Positions 1-7,561 of a DNA stretch of 10,316 nt are shown one piece after another (the first letter of the stretch is position 1; each line of letters starts with the position of its first letter). The stretch spans positions 1 to 10,316 of the forward strand of contig CALCSS010000129.1 in the NCBI GenBank assembly GCA_937893835.1, read 5' to 3'. This DNA comes from an uncultured Fidelibacterota bacterium (GTDB taxonomy: Bacteria; Fidelibacterota; Marinisomatia; Marinisomatales; UBA1611). The notes beneath the pieces were generated by a model. The model saw only the letters and a list, made by a program, of their open reading frames with translations. It searched no databases and was not told where the DNA came from. Made by a program: the position numbers and the translations under genes.

Positions 1-1369
1 CTTTTGCCATTTTTATACCTAACCCACCAGCAACTTCATAGCCCATGCATGAATATCCGTATTCCATATGGTATTGATCTCCATTCATGCTTCTCCAGAG
101 CTTGTGCATATCTCCTGGAAGACTACCCGCAGCGCATACAACAACATCATCCTCATTCATACAATTTGATATTACCCCAATAACCTCTCCCTGACTAACT
201 GCGGGCTGGTTATCTAGGTTAAATATTCTATCTACCTCTTGGTTCCAGTCATTTTTATGCTGTTTGATCTCAGATCGATATTTCACAGATATACTGAAAC
301 CATCGTTCTTTAATAAATGATTTAGGCGCTCAAGACATTTTTTTGCATCACCAACTAAGGAAACAGATGAGTGTTTATGAGCGTCAAAAGAAGATATGTT
401 GATATTTAAAAAATTAACACCTGGGTTTTGGAATAGGGTTTTTGAAGCGGTAGTGAAATCTGATAGTCTTGTGCCAATACAAATAATAAGGTCAGCATCT
501 TTGGATATTGTATTTGCGGCGCTTGTCCCAGTTACACCAATAGCTCCAAGATTTTGACTGTGGTTCCAAGGTAGAGATCCTTTTCCTGCTTGCGTTTCTC
601 CAATTGGAATACCTGTGTTATTGCAAAACTCATTCAGGGTTTCTTCTGCTTCTGAATAGATAATACCACCTCCAGCAATAATAACCGGATTTGTAGACTG
701 TTTGATCATTGCAGCTGCGTTTACTATTGAATCTTCTGATGGCATATTTCTTGGGATGCTCCAAACCCTTTTATTGAAAAAATGATCTGGGTAGTCATAT
801 GCCTCTGCCTGTACATCCTGTGGTAGGGATAGGGTCACTGCACCTGTAGCAACAGGATCAGTTAAAACTCGAAGCGCCTCAGGTAAGGATGAAATAATTT
901 GCTCAGGTCTGTTTATTCTGTCCCAAAAAACACTAACGGGTTTAAAACAATCATTCACAGACATATCAGGTGAGTTTGTATGTTCTAGTTGTTGCAAAAC
1001 CGGACCAACATTGCGCCTGCTAAAAATATCACCTGGTAAAAGCAACACAGGGAGCCTGTTGATAGTTGCTCCCGCTGCTGCGGTTATCATGTTTGTTGCC
1101 CCCGGTCCTATGGAGCTGGTACAGGCGAATGTTTCCATACGCCTTTTTTGTTTTGCATATGCCACCGCGGTATGAACCATTGCCTGTTCATTGCGAGGTA
1201 AAAAATGTTTTAGATTTTTATTTTGTTCGAGTGCTTCTCCAAGGCCAGCGACATTTCCATGTCCAAATATTCCCCAAGCTCCAGCTATAAATTTGTTCTC
1301 TTTATTATCTCTTTCAACATATTGATTGTTCAAATAACGAACAACTGCTTGAGCCATTGTCAGCTTCAT
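1..1369 (-). CDS. iolD: IolD, trihydroxycyclohexane-1,2-dione hydrolase (3' end cut by window edge)
   Basis: This thiamine-diphosphate enzyme of myo-inositol catabolism hydrolyses 3D-(3,5/4)-trihydroxycyclohexane-1,2-dione to 5-deoxy-glucuronate in the cytoplasm. I translated the open minus-strand frame by hand: about 456 codons without a stop before the edge. The Bacillus IolD is about 637 residues, so roughly the last 180, including the main ThDP/Mg motif, are missing. Visible signatures are an N-terminal AQAVVRYLNNQY, IFGHGNVAGLGEALEQ (about 34-49), the cofactor-activating Glu in RNEQAMVHTAVAYAKQ (Glu61), TSSIGPGATN, the IolD-like VLQQLEHTNSPDMSVND, WDRINRPEQ, ETQAGKGS, IGTRLSDFTTASKT and, near the edge, YSCMGYEVAGGLG. 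The start at 1369 has an AGG 8 bases upstream; a second ATG four codons in is possible. It begins 19 bases after the phytase stop, so the two are probably co-transcribed. Family assignment is firm. Confidence 0.95.
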   Translation of the reverse strand, partial: MKLTMAQAVVRYLNNQYVERDNKENKFIAGAWGIFGHGNVAGLGEALEQNKNLKHFLPRNEQAMVHTAVAYAKQKRRMETFACTSSIGPGATNMITAAAGATINRLPVLLLPGDIFSRRNVGPVLQQLEHTNSPDMSVNDCFKPVSVFWDRINRPEQIISSLPEALRVLTDPVATGAVTLSLPQDVQAEAYDYPDHFFNKRVWSIPRNMPSEDSIVNAAAMIKQSTNPVIIAGGGIIYSEAEETLNEFCNNTGIPIGETQAGKGSLPWNHSQNLGAIGVTGTSAANTISKDADLIICIGTRLSDFTTASKTLFQNPGVNFLNINISSFDAHKHSSVSLVGDAKKCLERLNHLLKNDGFSISVKYRSEIKQHKNDWNQEVDRIFNLDNQPAVSQGEVIGVISNCMNEDDVVVCAAGSLPGDMHKLWRSMNGDQYHMEYGYSCMGYEVAGGLGIKMAK

Positions 1370-1388
1370 ATAAAGAGCCTATGGTTAT

Positions 1389-2486
1389 TTAGTTACGAAG
1401 ATCATAACCACTATTAATTTTAAGTGGTGGATTAAATATGGATGCTATTTCGTCCCAAGATATTATTTTAAAATTCTGATTTCCAACGTCGTTCACATCA
1501 TCCTGAACAATGAAGATCCCATCACTCAATCTTCCACCTAGATTCATATTGCAAACGTCAATACCATCTGTGCTACTGGTCCCATCTATGGTTTCGCTAT
1601 CCACCACAGAGAACCTGCCAATAAAATTATTTACATCGCCTCTAGAGTAAATCGTGTATGTATTATCACCCTGGCTTGATGCAATTAGATAACCATCAGT
1701 TTCACCAGCGTAATAGAGTGTTAGTCCCTCAACATCAGCTGCAATGTGGGGGCCGATGGTATCGATAAGAACACCCTCTTTCGATCCATTTGGGTCCGCA
1801 TCGAATTTCCATATTCCGCTTTCTTCTTCACCTATATATAGGTGACCTAGAATGTCATCAGCTACACAACCCTCAAGTTGGCCAGGAAGCTTGAGAGATC
1901 TCACGAGTTCAGCATCCACCAAACCTGATCCATCATCAAATAACCTATATTGCTCAACATTGCCTTTTTTATCATTTACAATTGCGTAAATCTGTTTTGT
2001 TGCGTTGTTTTTGTACATACAAGATCCATAAACCTCTATCCCAAGTGTTATGGCTCTTGAGGCAATGGATGATAGAAGTCTACTGTCTGGGTCAATTGTA
2101 TAAACACCTAGGGTATTTGAGACTCTCAATCCTGTAGTAATAATATCAAGTTTTTTACCGCCAAGTTCCATACTATATCTTATATCTACATTATTTGCTT
2201 TTTCATTGCTGGTAACATCGATCTGTGCGCCGTTAAGATCATATACTCTTAGTCCGGGAGAATTTTCGTGTTTATCCGTTCCAATGATAACAGATAAAGA
2301 TGGGTCACTAGGATGAACCCATACGCACGGATCATCCGCTGTATCATCAGAATCCCCAACAGGATCAGTTTCAAAAATCGCAGATACAGAACCATCTACA
2401 GGAATCGTGGTTGATTTTTTTTCACATTGAAATGCAATAAGAGAAAAAATCAAAAAAAGCAAAATAGAGGTATAATTAGTATTCAT
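1389..2486 (-). CDS. Beta-propeller phytase, probable exported lipoprotein
   Basis: This is a 365-residue beta-propeller (Bacillus-type) phytase, a calcium-dependent phosphatase acting on myo-inositol hexakisphosphate. Family motifs appear in order: DDPCVWVHPSDPS (51-63), IIGTDK (67-72), NNVDIRY (98-103), EVYG (151-154), GNVEQY (175-180), QLEGCVADD (203-211) with LYIGEEESGIWKF (216-228), DVEGLTLYYA (251-260), SSQGDNTYTIY (270-280), TDGIDV (306-311) and NQNFKIISW (336-344). The acidic residues that hold Ca2+ and phosphate in the Bacillus enzyme (EG..ADD, EE, DVEG, TDGID) all look retained, as do basic candidates Lys72, Arg121 and Lys174, so it should be active. The N-terminus has a hydrophobic stretch ending at Cys21 (AFQC), a poor but possible lipobox; the protein acts in the periplasm or at the cell surface. 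It lies 86 bases after the receptor gene across a terminator and 19 bases before iolD. I see no clear Shine-Dalgarno sequence at this start. Confidence 0.95.
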   Translation of the reverse strand: MNTNYTSILLFLIFSLIAFQCEKKSTTIPVDGSVSAIFETDPVGDSDDTADDPCVWVHPSDPSLSVIIGTDKHENSPGLRVYDLNGAQIDVTSNEKANNVDIRYSMELGGKKLDIITTGLRVSNTLGVYTIDPDSRLLSSIASRAITLGIEVYGSCMYKNNATKQIYAIVNDKKGNVEQYRLFDDGSGLVDAELVRSLKLPGQLEGCVADDILGHLYIGEEESGIWKFDADPNGSKEGVLIDTIGPHIAADVEGLTLYYAGETDGYLIASSQGDNTYTIYSRGDVNNFIGRFSVVDSETIDGTSSTDGIDVCNMNLGGRLSDGIFIVQDDVNDVGNQNFKIISWDEIASIFNPPLKINSGYDLRN

Positions 2487-2521
2487 AGGTAATATTCTAA
2501 ATTAATCAATTAAACAAAGAA

Positions 2522-2548
2522 AATAAGGGCCTCAAAGAGGCCCTTATT
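2522..2548 (-). terminator. Intrinsic terminator after the TonB receptor gene
   Basis: This is a perfect 12-bp inverted repeat, AATAAGGGCCTC and GAGGCCCTTATT, with a 3-base loop. It sits 24 bases past the receptor stop codon. Read on the minus strand, the stem is followed by a T-rich run (TTTCTTTGTTT), the expected layout of a rho-independent terminator for the receptor transcript. It lies upstream of the phytase, so phytase and iolD need either read-through or their own promoter in 2487-2521. The plus-strand side also has a short T run (ATTTTAGG), but no plus-strand gene ends there. Confidence 0.88.
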
Positions 2549-2572
2549 CAATTTTAGGATTTCACTAAAAAA

Positions 2573-5470
2573 TTAGAATCTATAACTTGTTCCAATTTTC
2601 ATTGTTGCTCCATAAACCTCTTTCTCAACAGGTTTACTAGCGTCACCCATAAAATATACATGAGGAACGTTTGTTATGTTTAGTATATCTGCAAAAAGAG
2701 TGAGCTTGTTATTAATATTATAACTCATAGAGAAATCTAGACGATTTGCAGGGTCATAATAAATATCCTCATCCGCATCTTCACCAACTTCAACTATATA
2801 TTGATCAGCGATAGATTGAGAAAATCTCGCAGTTAGTTTATTGGTCTCATAAGCGAAGCTCAGATTACCAGTCGCTGGAGCCTGACCTGGGAAAGTTGTT
2901 TTTTCACGTTCAGGGCCATAATCAGCCTCTGATGATGTAGATGTATAGTTAAAATAAAGCGAGAGGTTGCTCAACGGGCCAGGTAAAAAATCTAAATTCT
3001 TTACAACGTTCATCTCCCAACCACTAAGAGTGGCGTTGTCCCCATTAACGGGCATAACGACCTCATCATAAACCTTGGAACCATCGCGTATTGTTGCATC
3101 TTCCATAACTGCCGTGTAGATATAATTATCTATGGCCTTACTAAAATAGCCAAAAGAAAATATACCTAAACCTTTTGGATAGTATTCCAACATAAGGTCT
3201 ATGTTTTTAGAGTGTGCAGACTCAAGCTCGGGATTTCCTGCCTCAGCGTCATCTCCATCAGTAGCAATAAACGGAACCAATGAAGCAAAATCTGCTCTTG
3301 CAATGCTCTCTGTGTATGCTGCACGAACCAGGGTTCTATCATTAACAGAATACCGAACGTGAACCATTGGTAATATATCTGTATATTCTTTGGCAACCTT
3401 TTGAGCGGTGAAAAATTCCGCAAGACTCTCATCTATGCTTAGCTCACCATCTTCAGCATCTTCTACATTACCAGCCCAGGAGTTATACTCTGTAGCTGTT
3501 TTTTCCATTCTAGCCCCACCGATAAAATTGATTTTACCCATTCTCATATTAGTCATTCCATAGAATGCAGAAATATCTTCGGTTGCATCCCATGTTTCAA
3601 GGATGGCATCTTCATACATTGGCAGTATCTCATATGATCCAATATTTGCACTCATATGGTCACGTATCTTATCTACATTTATACCATGTGTGTGGACATA
3701 GTTCCCATCCATATATTTATCACCTTCGATATCCATATCAAAGCCCTTCATTATTAGGTCGTCATCACCATCCCATTCCCAAACCTCTGCACCAGATCTG
3801 TCTGAATTTTTTATTTTACTAGACAGTTTTGCACCTACTTTTATTTCACCGTTGGCACCACCTAAAGTAAGAGGCATAGAAAGGTTAAAAGCCATAACTT
3901 GATCATCGCCCGACACTAAATTTCCATTTGGGCTTTTAGCTTTGGGTATATAATTACCTTCTAATTCAATTGCATCCAGCTCATAGCTTGACAGGTCATG
4001 TTGGTCAAAAGCATTTCCATCTTCGTCGGTAAAGCTAGTTATTTGAGGGTGGTTTACATCGCTGAATTCGTAGTTCATATTTATATCTTTTACCACAAAC
4101 TCAGCATTTGCTGATGGGTCCCGTAGTTCTTCTGCATAAGATTTTGTCAATGACCAGTCTGCTCTCATTTTTCCTAGAGCGTGATCTCCGCCAAATGAAA
4201 AACTATTGATTTTTGATATTGATGATCTACTTTTCAACTCCCTATATATTCTTGCCAACTTAGCGGTTCCACCTTGCGAGGTAATATCATAATACCCAGA
4301 GCCAGGCTCTTCTTCATCAACTGATTTATCAAACCGATAGCGAAGTCTATTTCTATTTTCAATATCGGTGTATGTATTTGAAATAAAATTGGCATAGAGT
4401 TTTGAGTTATTAGCGAGTTTATAGTCTAGGCTTGATGTTATTCCTATCCTTTCTCTGCTTAGTGCATAGTTCTTTAATGCCACATCATTTATGATTCTAC
4501 CATCAGCCTCCTCTACAACATATGTCTCATCTTCCTCACTGTCAACAACATCTGTTACATACTCATATTCATCAGCCCACTCTACCTCAATATTATCTGT
4601 TTTCATATCGTTAAACTCATAGCTTGAAGAAACAAGCAAACCAAGTCTACCATCCATGAACTGGTTACCATAGGTAAATGCACCCATGCTACCATTTTTA
4701 CCATATAGAGGTCTGTGTCCACCAGCAACTTTTGCTTCCATAAATTGACCATCATAGTCAAAAGCATTTTTGGTTATCAGGTTTACATGACCACCAATTG
4801 CATCACCATCCATGTCTGGGGTAATAGCCTTTGTTACTTCAACAGAACCAAGCGAGTAACTAGGTATAATATCTAATGAAATTTTTCTTACATCTTCAGG
4901 ACTGGGTACCTTTACACCATTAATAGTGGTGGTGTTTAGTGTGGCCTCCGCTCCTCTAATTTGAACGTAGCGTCCCTCACCATGATCACTCTCTAGAGCA
5001 ATACCTGGGAGCCTTTGCAAAACATCTGCAACATTCTGGTCAGGAAATTTCTCCATCTGATCTCTGGAAACAACATTTTTAATATTACCAGCGCTGCGCT
5101 GCTGACTCAGTGCTTTTGCCTGCCCTTGTGCCAGACCAGTAACATTAACAGCCTCCATCGCAACATAGTCAACACTCAGAGTTATATCTTTGGTTACCAC
5201 ATCTGAGCCAACGGTCACACTATCTGAATAATCAGCATAACCAACATAGGTTACTGTTAGGGTGTAACTACCATCGGGGACATTGCTTATGTTGAACTCT
5301 CCAAATCTATCTGAAGATGCTCCATAGTTTGTACCATCAAGGACCACATTAGCACCTGGTAGAAAATCACCAGAACTAGCGTCAGAGACCTTTCCGCTAA
5401 CACCACCAGCAAATATAAATTGAGACGATAAAATTAAAACAAACACCCATTTGATTAGATTGATATTCAT
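2573..5470 (-). CDS. TonB-dependent outer-membrane receptor, candidate phytate / inositol-phosphate receptor
   Basis: This 965-residue outer-membrane receptor imports a ligand using energy from TonB. The domains in order are: signal peptide (about 1-21, ending FIFA); a carboxypeptidase-regulatory-like domain (about 23-103, GKVSDASSGDFLPGANVVLDG and GEFNISNVPDGSYTLTVTYVGY); a possible TonB-box region (MEAVNVTG, about 105-112); a plug (about 125-235, with MEKFPDQNVADVLQRLPGIA, YVQIRGAEATLNTTTINGV, VTKAITPDMDGDAIGGHVNL); and a beta-barrel to the terminal Phe (GTSYRF). The plug resembles the Caulobacter/Xanthomonas-type TonB receptor family (the TIGR01782 kind). The start is well set: a consensus AGGAGGT lies at 5474-5480, 3-4 bases upstream. 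No TonB, ExbB or ExbD gene is visible. The substrate cannot be read from the sequence; phytate or lower inositol phosphates are inferred from the adjacent phytase, iolD and the divergent inositol genes. A metal-phytate complex is an alternative ligand. Confidence 0.93.
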   Translation of the reverse strand: MNINLIKWVFVLILSSQFIFAGGVSGKVSDASSGDFLPGANVVLDGTNYGASSDRFGEFNISNVPDGSYTLTVTYVGYADYSDSVTVGSDVVTKDITLSVDYVAMEAVNVTGLAQGQAKALSQQRSAGNIKNVVSRDQMEKFPDQNVADVLQRLPGIALESDHGEGRYVQIRGAEATLNTTTINGVKVPSPEDVRKISLDIIPSYSLGSVEVTKAITPDMDGDAIGGHVNLITKNAFDYDGQFMEAKVAGGHRPLYGKNGSMGAFTYGNQFMDGRLGLLVSSSYEFNDMKTDNIEVEWADEYEYVTDVVDSEEDETYVVEEADGRIINDVALKNYALSRERIGITSSLDYKLANNSKLYANFISNTYTDIENRNRLRYRFDKSVDEEEPGSGYYDITSQGGTAKLARIYRELKSRSSISKINSFSFGGDHALGKMRADWSLTKSYAEELRDPSANAEFVVKDINMNYEFSDVNHPQITSFTDEDGNAFDQHDLSSYELDAIELEGNYIPKAKSPNGNLVSGDDQVMAFNLSMPLTLGGANGEIKVGAKLSSKIKNSDRSGAEVWEWDGDDDLIMKGFDMDIEGDKYMDGNYVHTHGINVDKIRDHMSANIGSYEILPMYEDAILETWDATEDISAFYGMTNMRMGKINFIGGARMEKTATEYNSWAGNVEDAEDGELSIDESLAEFFTAQKVAKEYTDILPMVHVRYSVNDRTLVRAAYTESIARADFASLVPFIATDGDDAEAGNPELESAHSKNIDLMLEYYPKGLGIFSFGYFSKAIDNYIYTAVMEDATIRDGSKVYDEVVMPVNGDNATLSGWEMNVVKNLDFLPGPLSNLSLYFNYTSTSSEADYGPEREKTTFPGQAPATGNLSFAYETNKLTARFSQSIADQYIVEVGEDADEDIYYDPANRLDFSMSYNINNKLTLFADILNITNVPHVYFMGDASKPVEKEVYGATMKIGTSYRF

Positions 5471-5554
5471 ACTACCTCCTTGTTTTATTAGATTTGCATT
5501 AGATTATTGCAACTCTAATATTATCTGTTGACTAAAGTATATTAAAACTTTCGG
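5471..5554. promoter_or_regulatory. Divergent promoter region with ATTAGATT direct repeats
   Basis: This 84-base gap separates the divergent receptor and inositol-dehydrogenase genes and must hold both promoters. The octamer ATTAGATT occurs at 5487-5494 and again at 5498-5505, an 11-base period (about one helical turn), and the inverted hexamer TCTAAT lies at 5514-5519. This layout could be an operator, but the DNA is AT-rich and chance is possible. A -10-like TATATT lies at 5538-5543 for the rightward operon, without a convincing -35 partner. For the leftward gene, TTGCAA (minus strand, 5507-5512) followed 16 bases later by TAATAA is a weak candidate. The region's role is secure from gene layout; the individual boxes are tentative. 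Confidence 0.5.
5474..5480 (-). promoter_or_regulatory. Consensus Shine-Dalgarno of the receptor gene
   Basis: On the minus strand this reads AGGAGGT, a full match to the Shine-Dalgarno consensus, 3 bases before the ATG at 5470. It fixes the receptor start and predicts strong translation. Such a full consensus is uncommon in Bacteroidota, which bears on the taxonomic guess. Confidence 0.8.
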
Positions 5555-6565
5555 ATGAAAAAAACAAAAATCAACATCGGCATTGTTGGGTTAGGGAGAA
5601 TTGGCAAAATGCATGCAAAAAATATTTGCCAGAGCCTTCCATTATTTAATCTAAAAAGCATTGCAGATCCAGATCCTAATACTGACTTTACTCAAAATCT
5701 GGAGGATGTAGTCATTAGCGACAATATTGATAACGTTCTTTCAGATAAAACAATAACCGCGGTTATTGTGTGCTCGCCAACTCCAACGCATTATGAGATA
5801 ATCAAAAAGTGTGTGATGCAAAAGAAACATGTTTTTTGTGAAAAACCTATTTCCTTTTCTGAAGATGAAATCAAAGAATTAATCACCATAAAGAATAAGC
5901 AAAACATATTTATTCAGGTTGGTTTAAATCGGAGATTTGATCAAGATTTTCTTGTGGCAAAAGAAAAAATGGACTCCGGGGCATTGGGTGATATTCACAC
6001 GATACACATTACAAACCACGACGCTTCAATACCAAGTTTTAAATTTTTAAAATCTTCTGGTGGGATGCTTTTTGATCTATGTATACATGATTTTGATATG
6101 TTGAACTTTTTAACAGGGGAAAAGATCAAAGAAATATATGTAAATGGAGGGGTATTTATAGATAAAAGATTACGAGACATAGATGATGTTGATAATGCTA
6201 TCATTACACTTGAGCTTGAAAATGGAGTGCTGTGCTTGATCGACAGCTCAAGACAGACTCACTATGGTTATGATCAAAGAATTGAGCTATTTGGTTCTAA
6301 AGGAATGATCTTAGTTGAAAACAAAAAAGACAACCTCTATTCTTTGAGCGATTCAAACCAAACTAAATCATCCAAAATAAAACACTCATTTATAGAAAGA
6401 TATAGAGAATCATATTTAAATGAACTTAAACATTTTTATAACTCAATTGTATCTAACACGACGCCAAGTGTTGGCCCAGAAAATATTTTATCTGCAATAC
6501 AAGTTGCAGAGGCAGGCAGGCAGTCTCTAAAAACCAAAAGACCACAGGGCGTAAAGTATGAGTAG
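5555..6565 (+). CDS. Gfo/Idh/MocA oxidoreductase, divergent inositol dehydrogenase paralogue
   Basis: This is a 336-residue NAD(P)-dependent cytoplasmic dehydrogenase of the Gfo/Idh/MocA family, most like inositol 2-dehydrogenase (IolG), which oxidises a ring hydroxyl of inositol to the inosose. Visible features are the Rossmann glycine motif GLGRIG (12-17), an acidic residue after beta-2 (Asp38 in SIADPDP) that favours NAD+, CEKP with catalytic Lys97, LNRRFD (124-129), and the active-site pair Asp174 and His178 in FDLCIHDFDM. The YGYDQRIELFGSKG stretch is also IolG-like. It differs from its neighbour at the segment before the catalytic pair: NHDASIPS replaces the usual RDP-PPP, suggesting another inositol isomer or derivative such as scyllo- or D-chiro-inositol. 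I see no Shine-Dalgarno sequence before this first gene of the rightward operon. It overlaps the next gene by 8 bases. Family is firm; substrate is inferred. Confidence 0.9.
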   Translation: MKKTKINIGIVGLGRIGKMHAKNICQSLPLFNLKSIADPDPNTDFTQNLEDVVISDNIDNVLSDKTITAVIVCSPTPTHYEIIKKCVMQKKHVFCEKPISFSEDEIKELITIKNKQNIFIQVGLNRRFDQDFLVAKEKMDSGALGDIHTIHITNHDASIPSFKFLKSSGGMLFDLCIHDFDMLNFLTGEKIKEIYVNGGVFIDKRLRDIDDVDNAIITLELENGVLCLIDSSRQTHYGYDQRIELFGSKGMILVENKKDNLYSLSDSNQTKSSKIKHSFIERYRESYLNELKHFYNSIVSNTTPSVGPENILSAIQVAEAGRQSLKTKRPQGVKYE

Positions 6566-7550
6566 TGTTGATTTGGCAATAGTTGGTTTTGGAAGAATTG
6601 GAAGAATACACGCTGAAAATATTTTATCAATGCAAGGCGCAAATCTAAAAATAATCGTTGATCCCATCTTAGATATAGATGAGGGATTGAAAAGGAGGGG
6701 CATACAGCAGTCCAAAAACATAGCGGATCTTTTTAGTCTTCAAAAGATTGATGGAGTTATAATTTGTTCACCATCTAACTACCATGTTGAACAGATAAAA
6801 GAACTATCAAAAGCCACAAAAAATATTTTCTGTGAGAAGCCCCTTGGTTTGTCTATCAAAGAAATCATGGAGGTAAAGTCTCTTGTAGATAGTAAAAACC
6901 TAAATCTGCATGTTGGCTTTAACAGAAGATTTGACCCCGACTTTTCTAGTTTAAAATTATCCATCGTCAGCGGAGACATTGGTGACCTCCACATGATAAA
7001 AATAATTTCTAGAGATCCGTCTCCCCCACCGATTAGTTATATCGAAAAATCTGGCGGGATGTTTCTTGATATGACTATTCATGACTTTGACATGGTAAAG
7101 TATCTATCGGGTGTTGAAATATCTGAGATATATGCTAAGGGAGACTGTTTCATTGATCCTGAAATCAAAAAAGCAAATGATATTGATACCGCTATAATAA
7201 ACATGACTCTAAAAAATGGGATACTTGCGACTATCAATAACTCTAGAAAAGCAGTATATGGTTACGATCAGAGAATAGAGGTTCTCGGATCTAAGGGCAC
7301 TATGATCGTTGGGAATAAACTCTTACATGGTGTAAGGAAAGGGACCAAGGATGGATTTACATCTGCCAACCCAAAGAACTTTTTCATTGATAGATATAAA
7401 GAGTCTTACCAAATAGAAATCGCAGACTTCATTAGATCAACAAGTGGTGAAACTGTCGACCATGCAAATGTTGATGATGGCCTCCACGCGCTTAAGATTG
7501 GATTAGCTACAAATAAGTCGTTGTTAAAAAACAAACCTATTCAGTTGTAA
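6558..7550 (+). CDS. iolG: Inositol 2-dehydrogenase (IolG family)
   Basis: This 330-residue enzyme oxidises myo-inositol to 2-keto-myo-inositol (scyllo-inosose) with NAD+, the first step of inositol catabolism. Visible features are GFGRIG (10-15), Asp35 after beta-2 (IVDP) for NAD+, CEKP with catalytic Lys94, FNRRFDPDF (121-129), SRDPSPPP (151-158) and SGGMFLDMTIHDFDM with the catalytic pair Asp171 and His175. The RDP-PPP plus DMTIHDFDM pair is typical of classical myo-inositol dehydrogenases of the rhizobial type, so I give this copy the symbol. YGYDQRIEVLGSKG follows in the C-terminal domain. The start overlaps the preceding stop (ATGAGTAG, 8 bases) with AGGG 8 bases upstream, indicating translational coupling. 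The two genes share length, motifs and order and look like an old tandem duplication. Closely related dehydrogenases act on other inositols, so the exact isomer is not certain. Confidence 0.92.
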   Translation: MSSVDLAIVGFGRIGRIHAENILSMQGANLKIIVDPILDIDEGLKRRGIQQSKNIADLFSLQKIDGVIICSPSNYHVEQIKELSKATKNIFCEKPLGLSIKEIMEVKSLVDSKNLNLHVGFNRRFDPDFSSLKLSIVSGDIGDLHMIKIISRDPSPPPISYIEKSGGMFLDMTIHDFDMVKYLSGVEISEIYAKGDCFIDPEIKKANDIDTAIINMTLKNGILATINNSRKAVYGYDQRIEVLGSKGTMIVGNKLLHGVRKGTKDGFTSANPKNFFIDRYKESYQIEIADFIRSTSGETVDHANVDDGLHALKIGLATNKSLLKNKPIQL

Positions 7551-7561
7551 GGAATGTGAGT

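Noticed and set aside
1066..1417. Two overlapping plus-strand open frames at 1066-1290 and 1223-1417
   Set aside because: They lie antisense to iolD and the phytase end, have no family resemblance, and the minus-strand frame gives a clean IolD protein.
3199..3822. Small open frames inside the receptor gene (3199-3432 minus, 3565-3822 plus)
   Set aside because: Both are shadows of the long receptor frame; composition is His/Leu/Tyr-rich and unlike real proteins.
5528..5556. TTGACT as a -35 box for the rightward operon
   Set aside because: At 17-base spacing the -10 position reads TCGGAT and overlaps the start codon, so it cannot serve as an ordinary sigma-70 promoter for this gene.
6558..6565. 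Possible frameshift joining the two dehydrogenases into one gene
   Set aside because: Each frame encodes a full-length dehydrogenase with its own glycine motif and C-terminus; the 8-base overlap is normal translational coupling.
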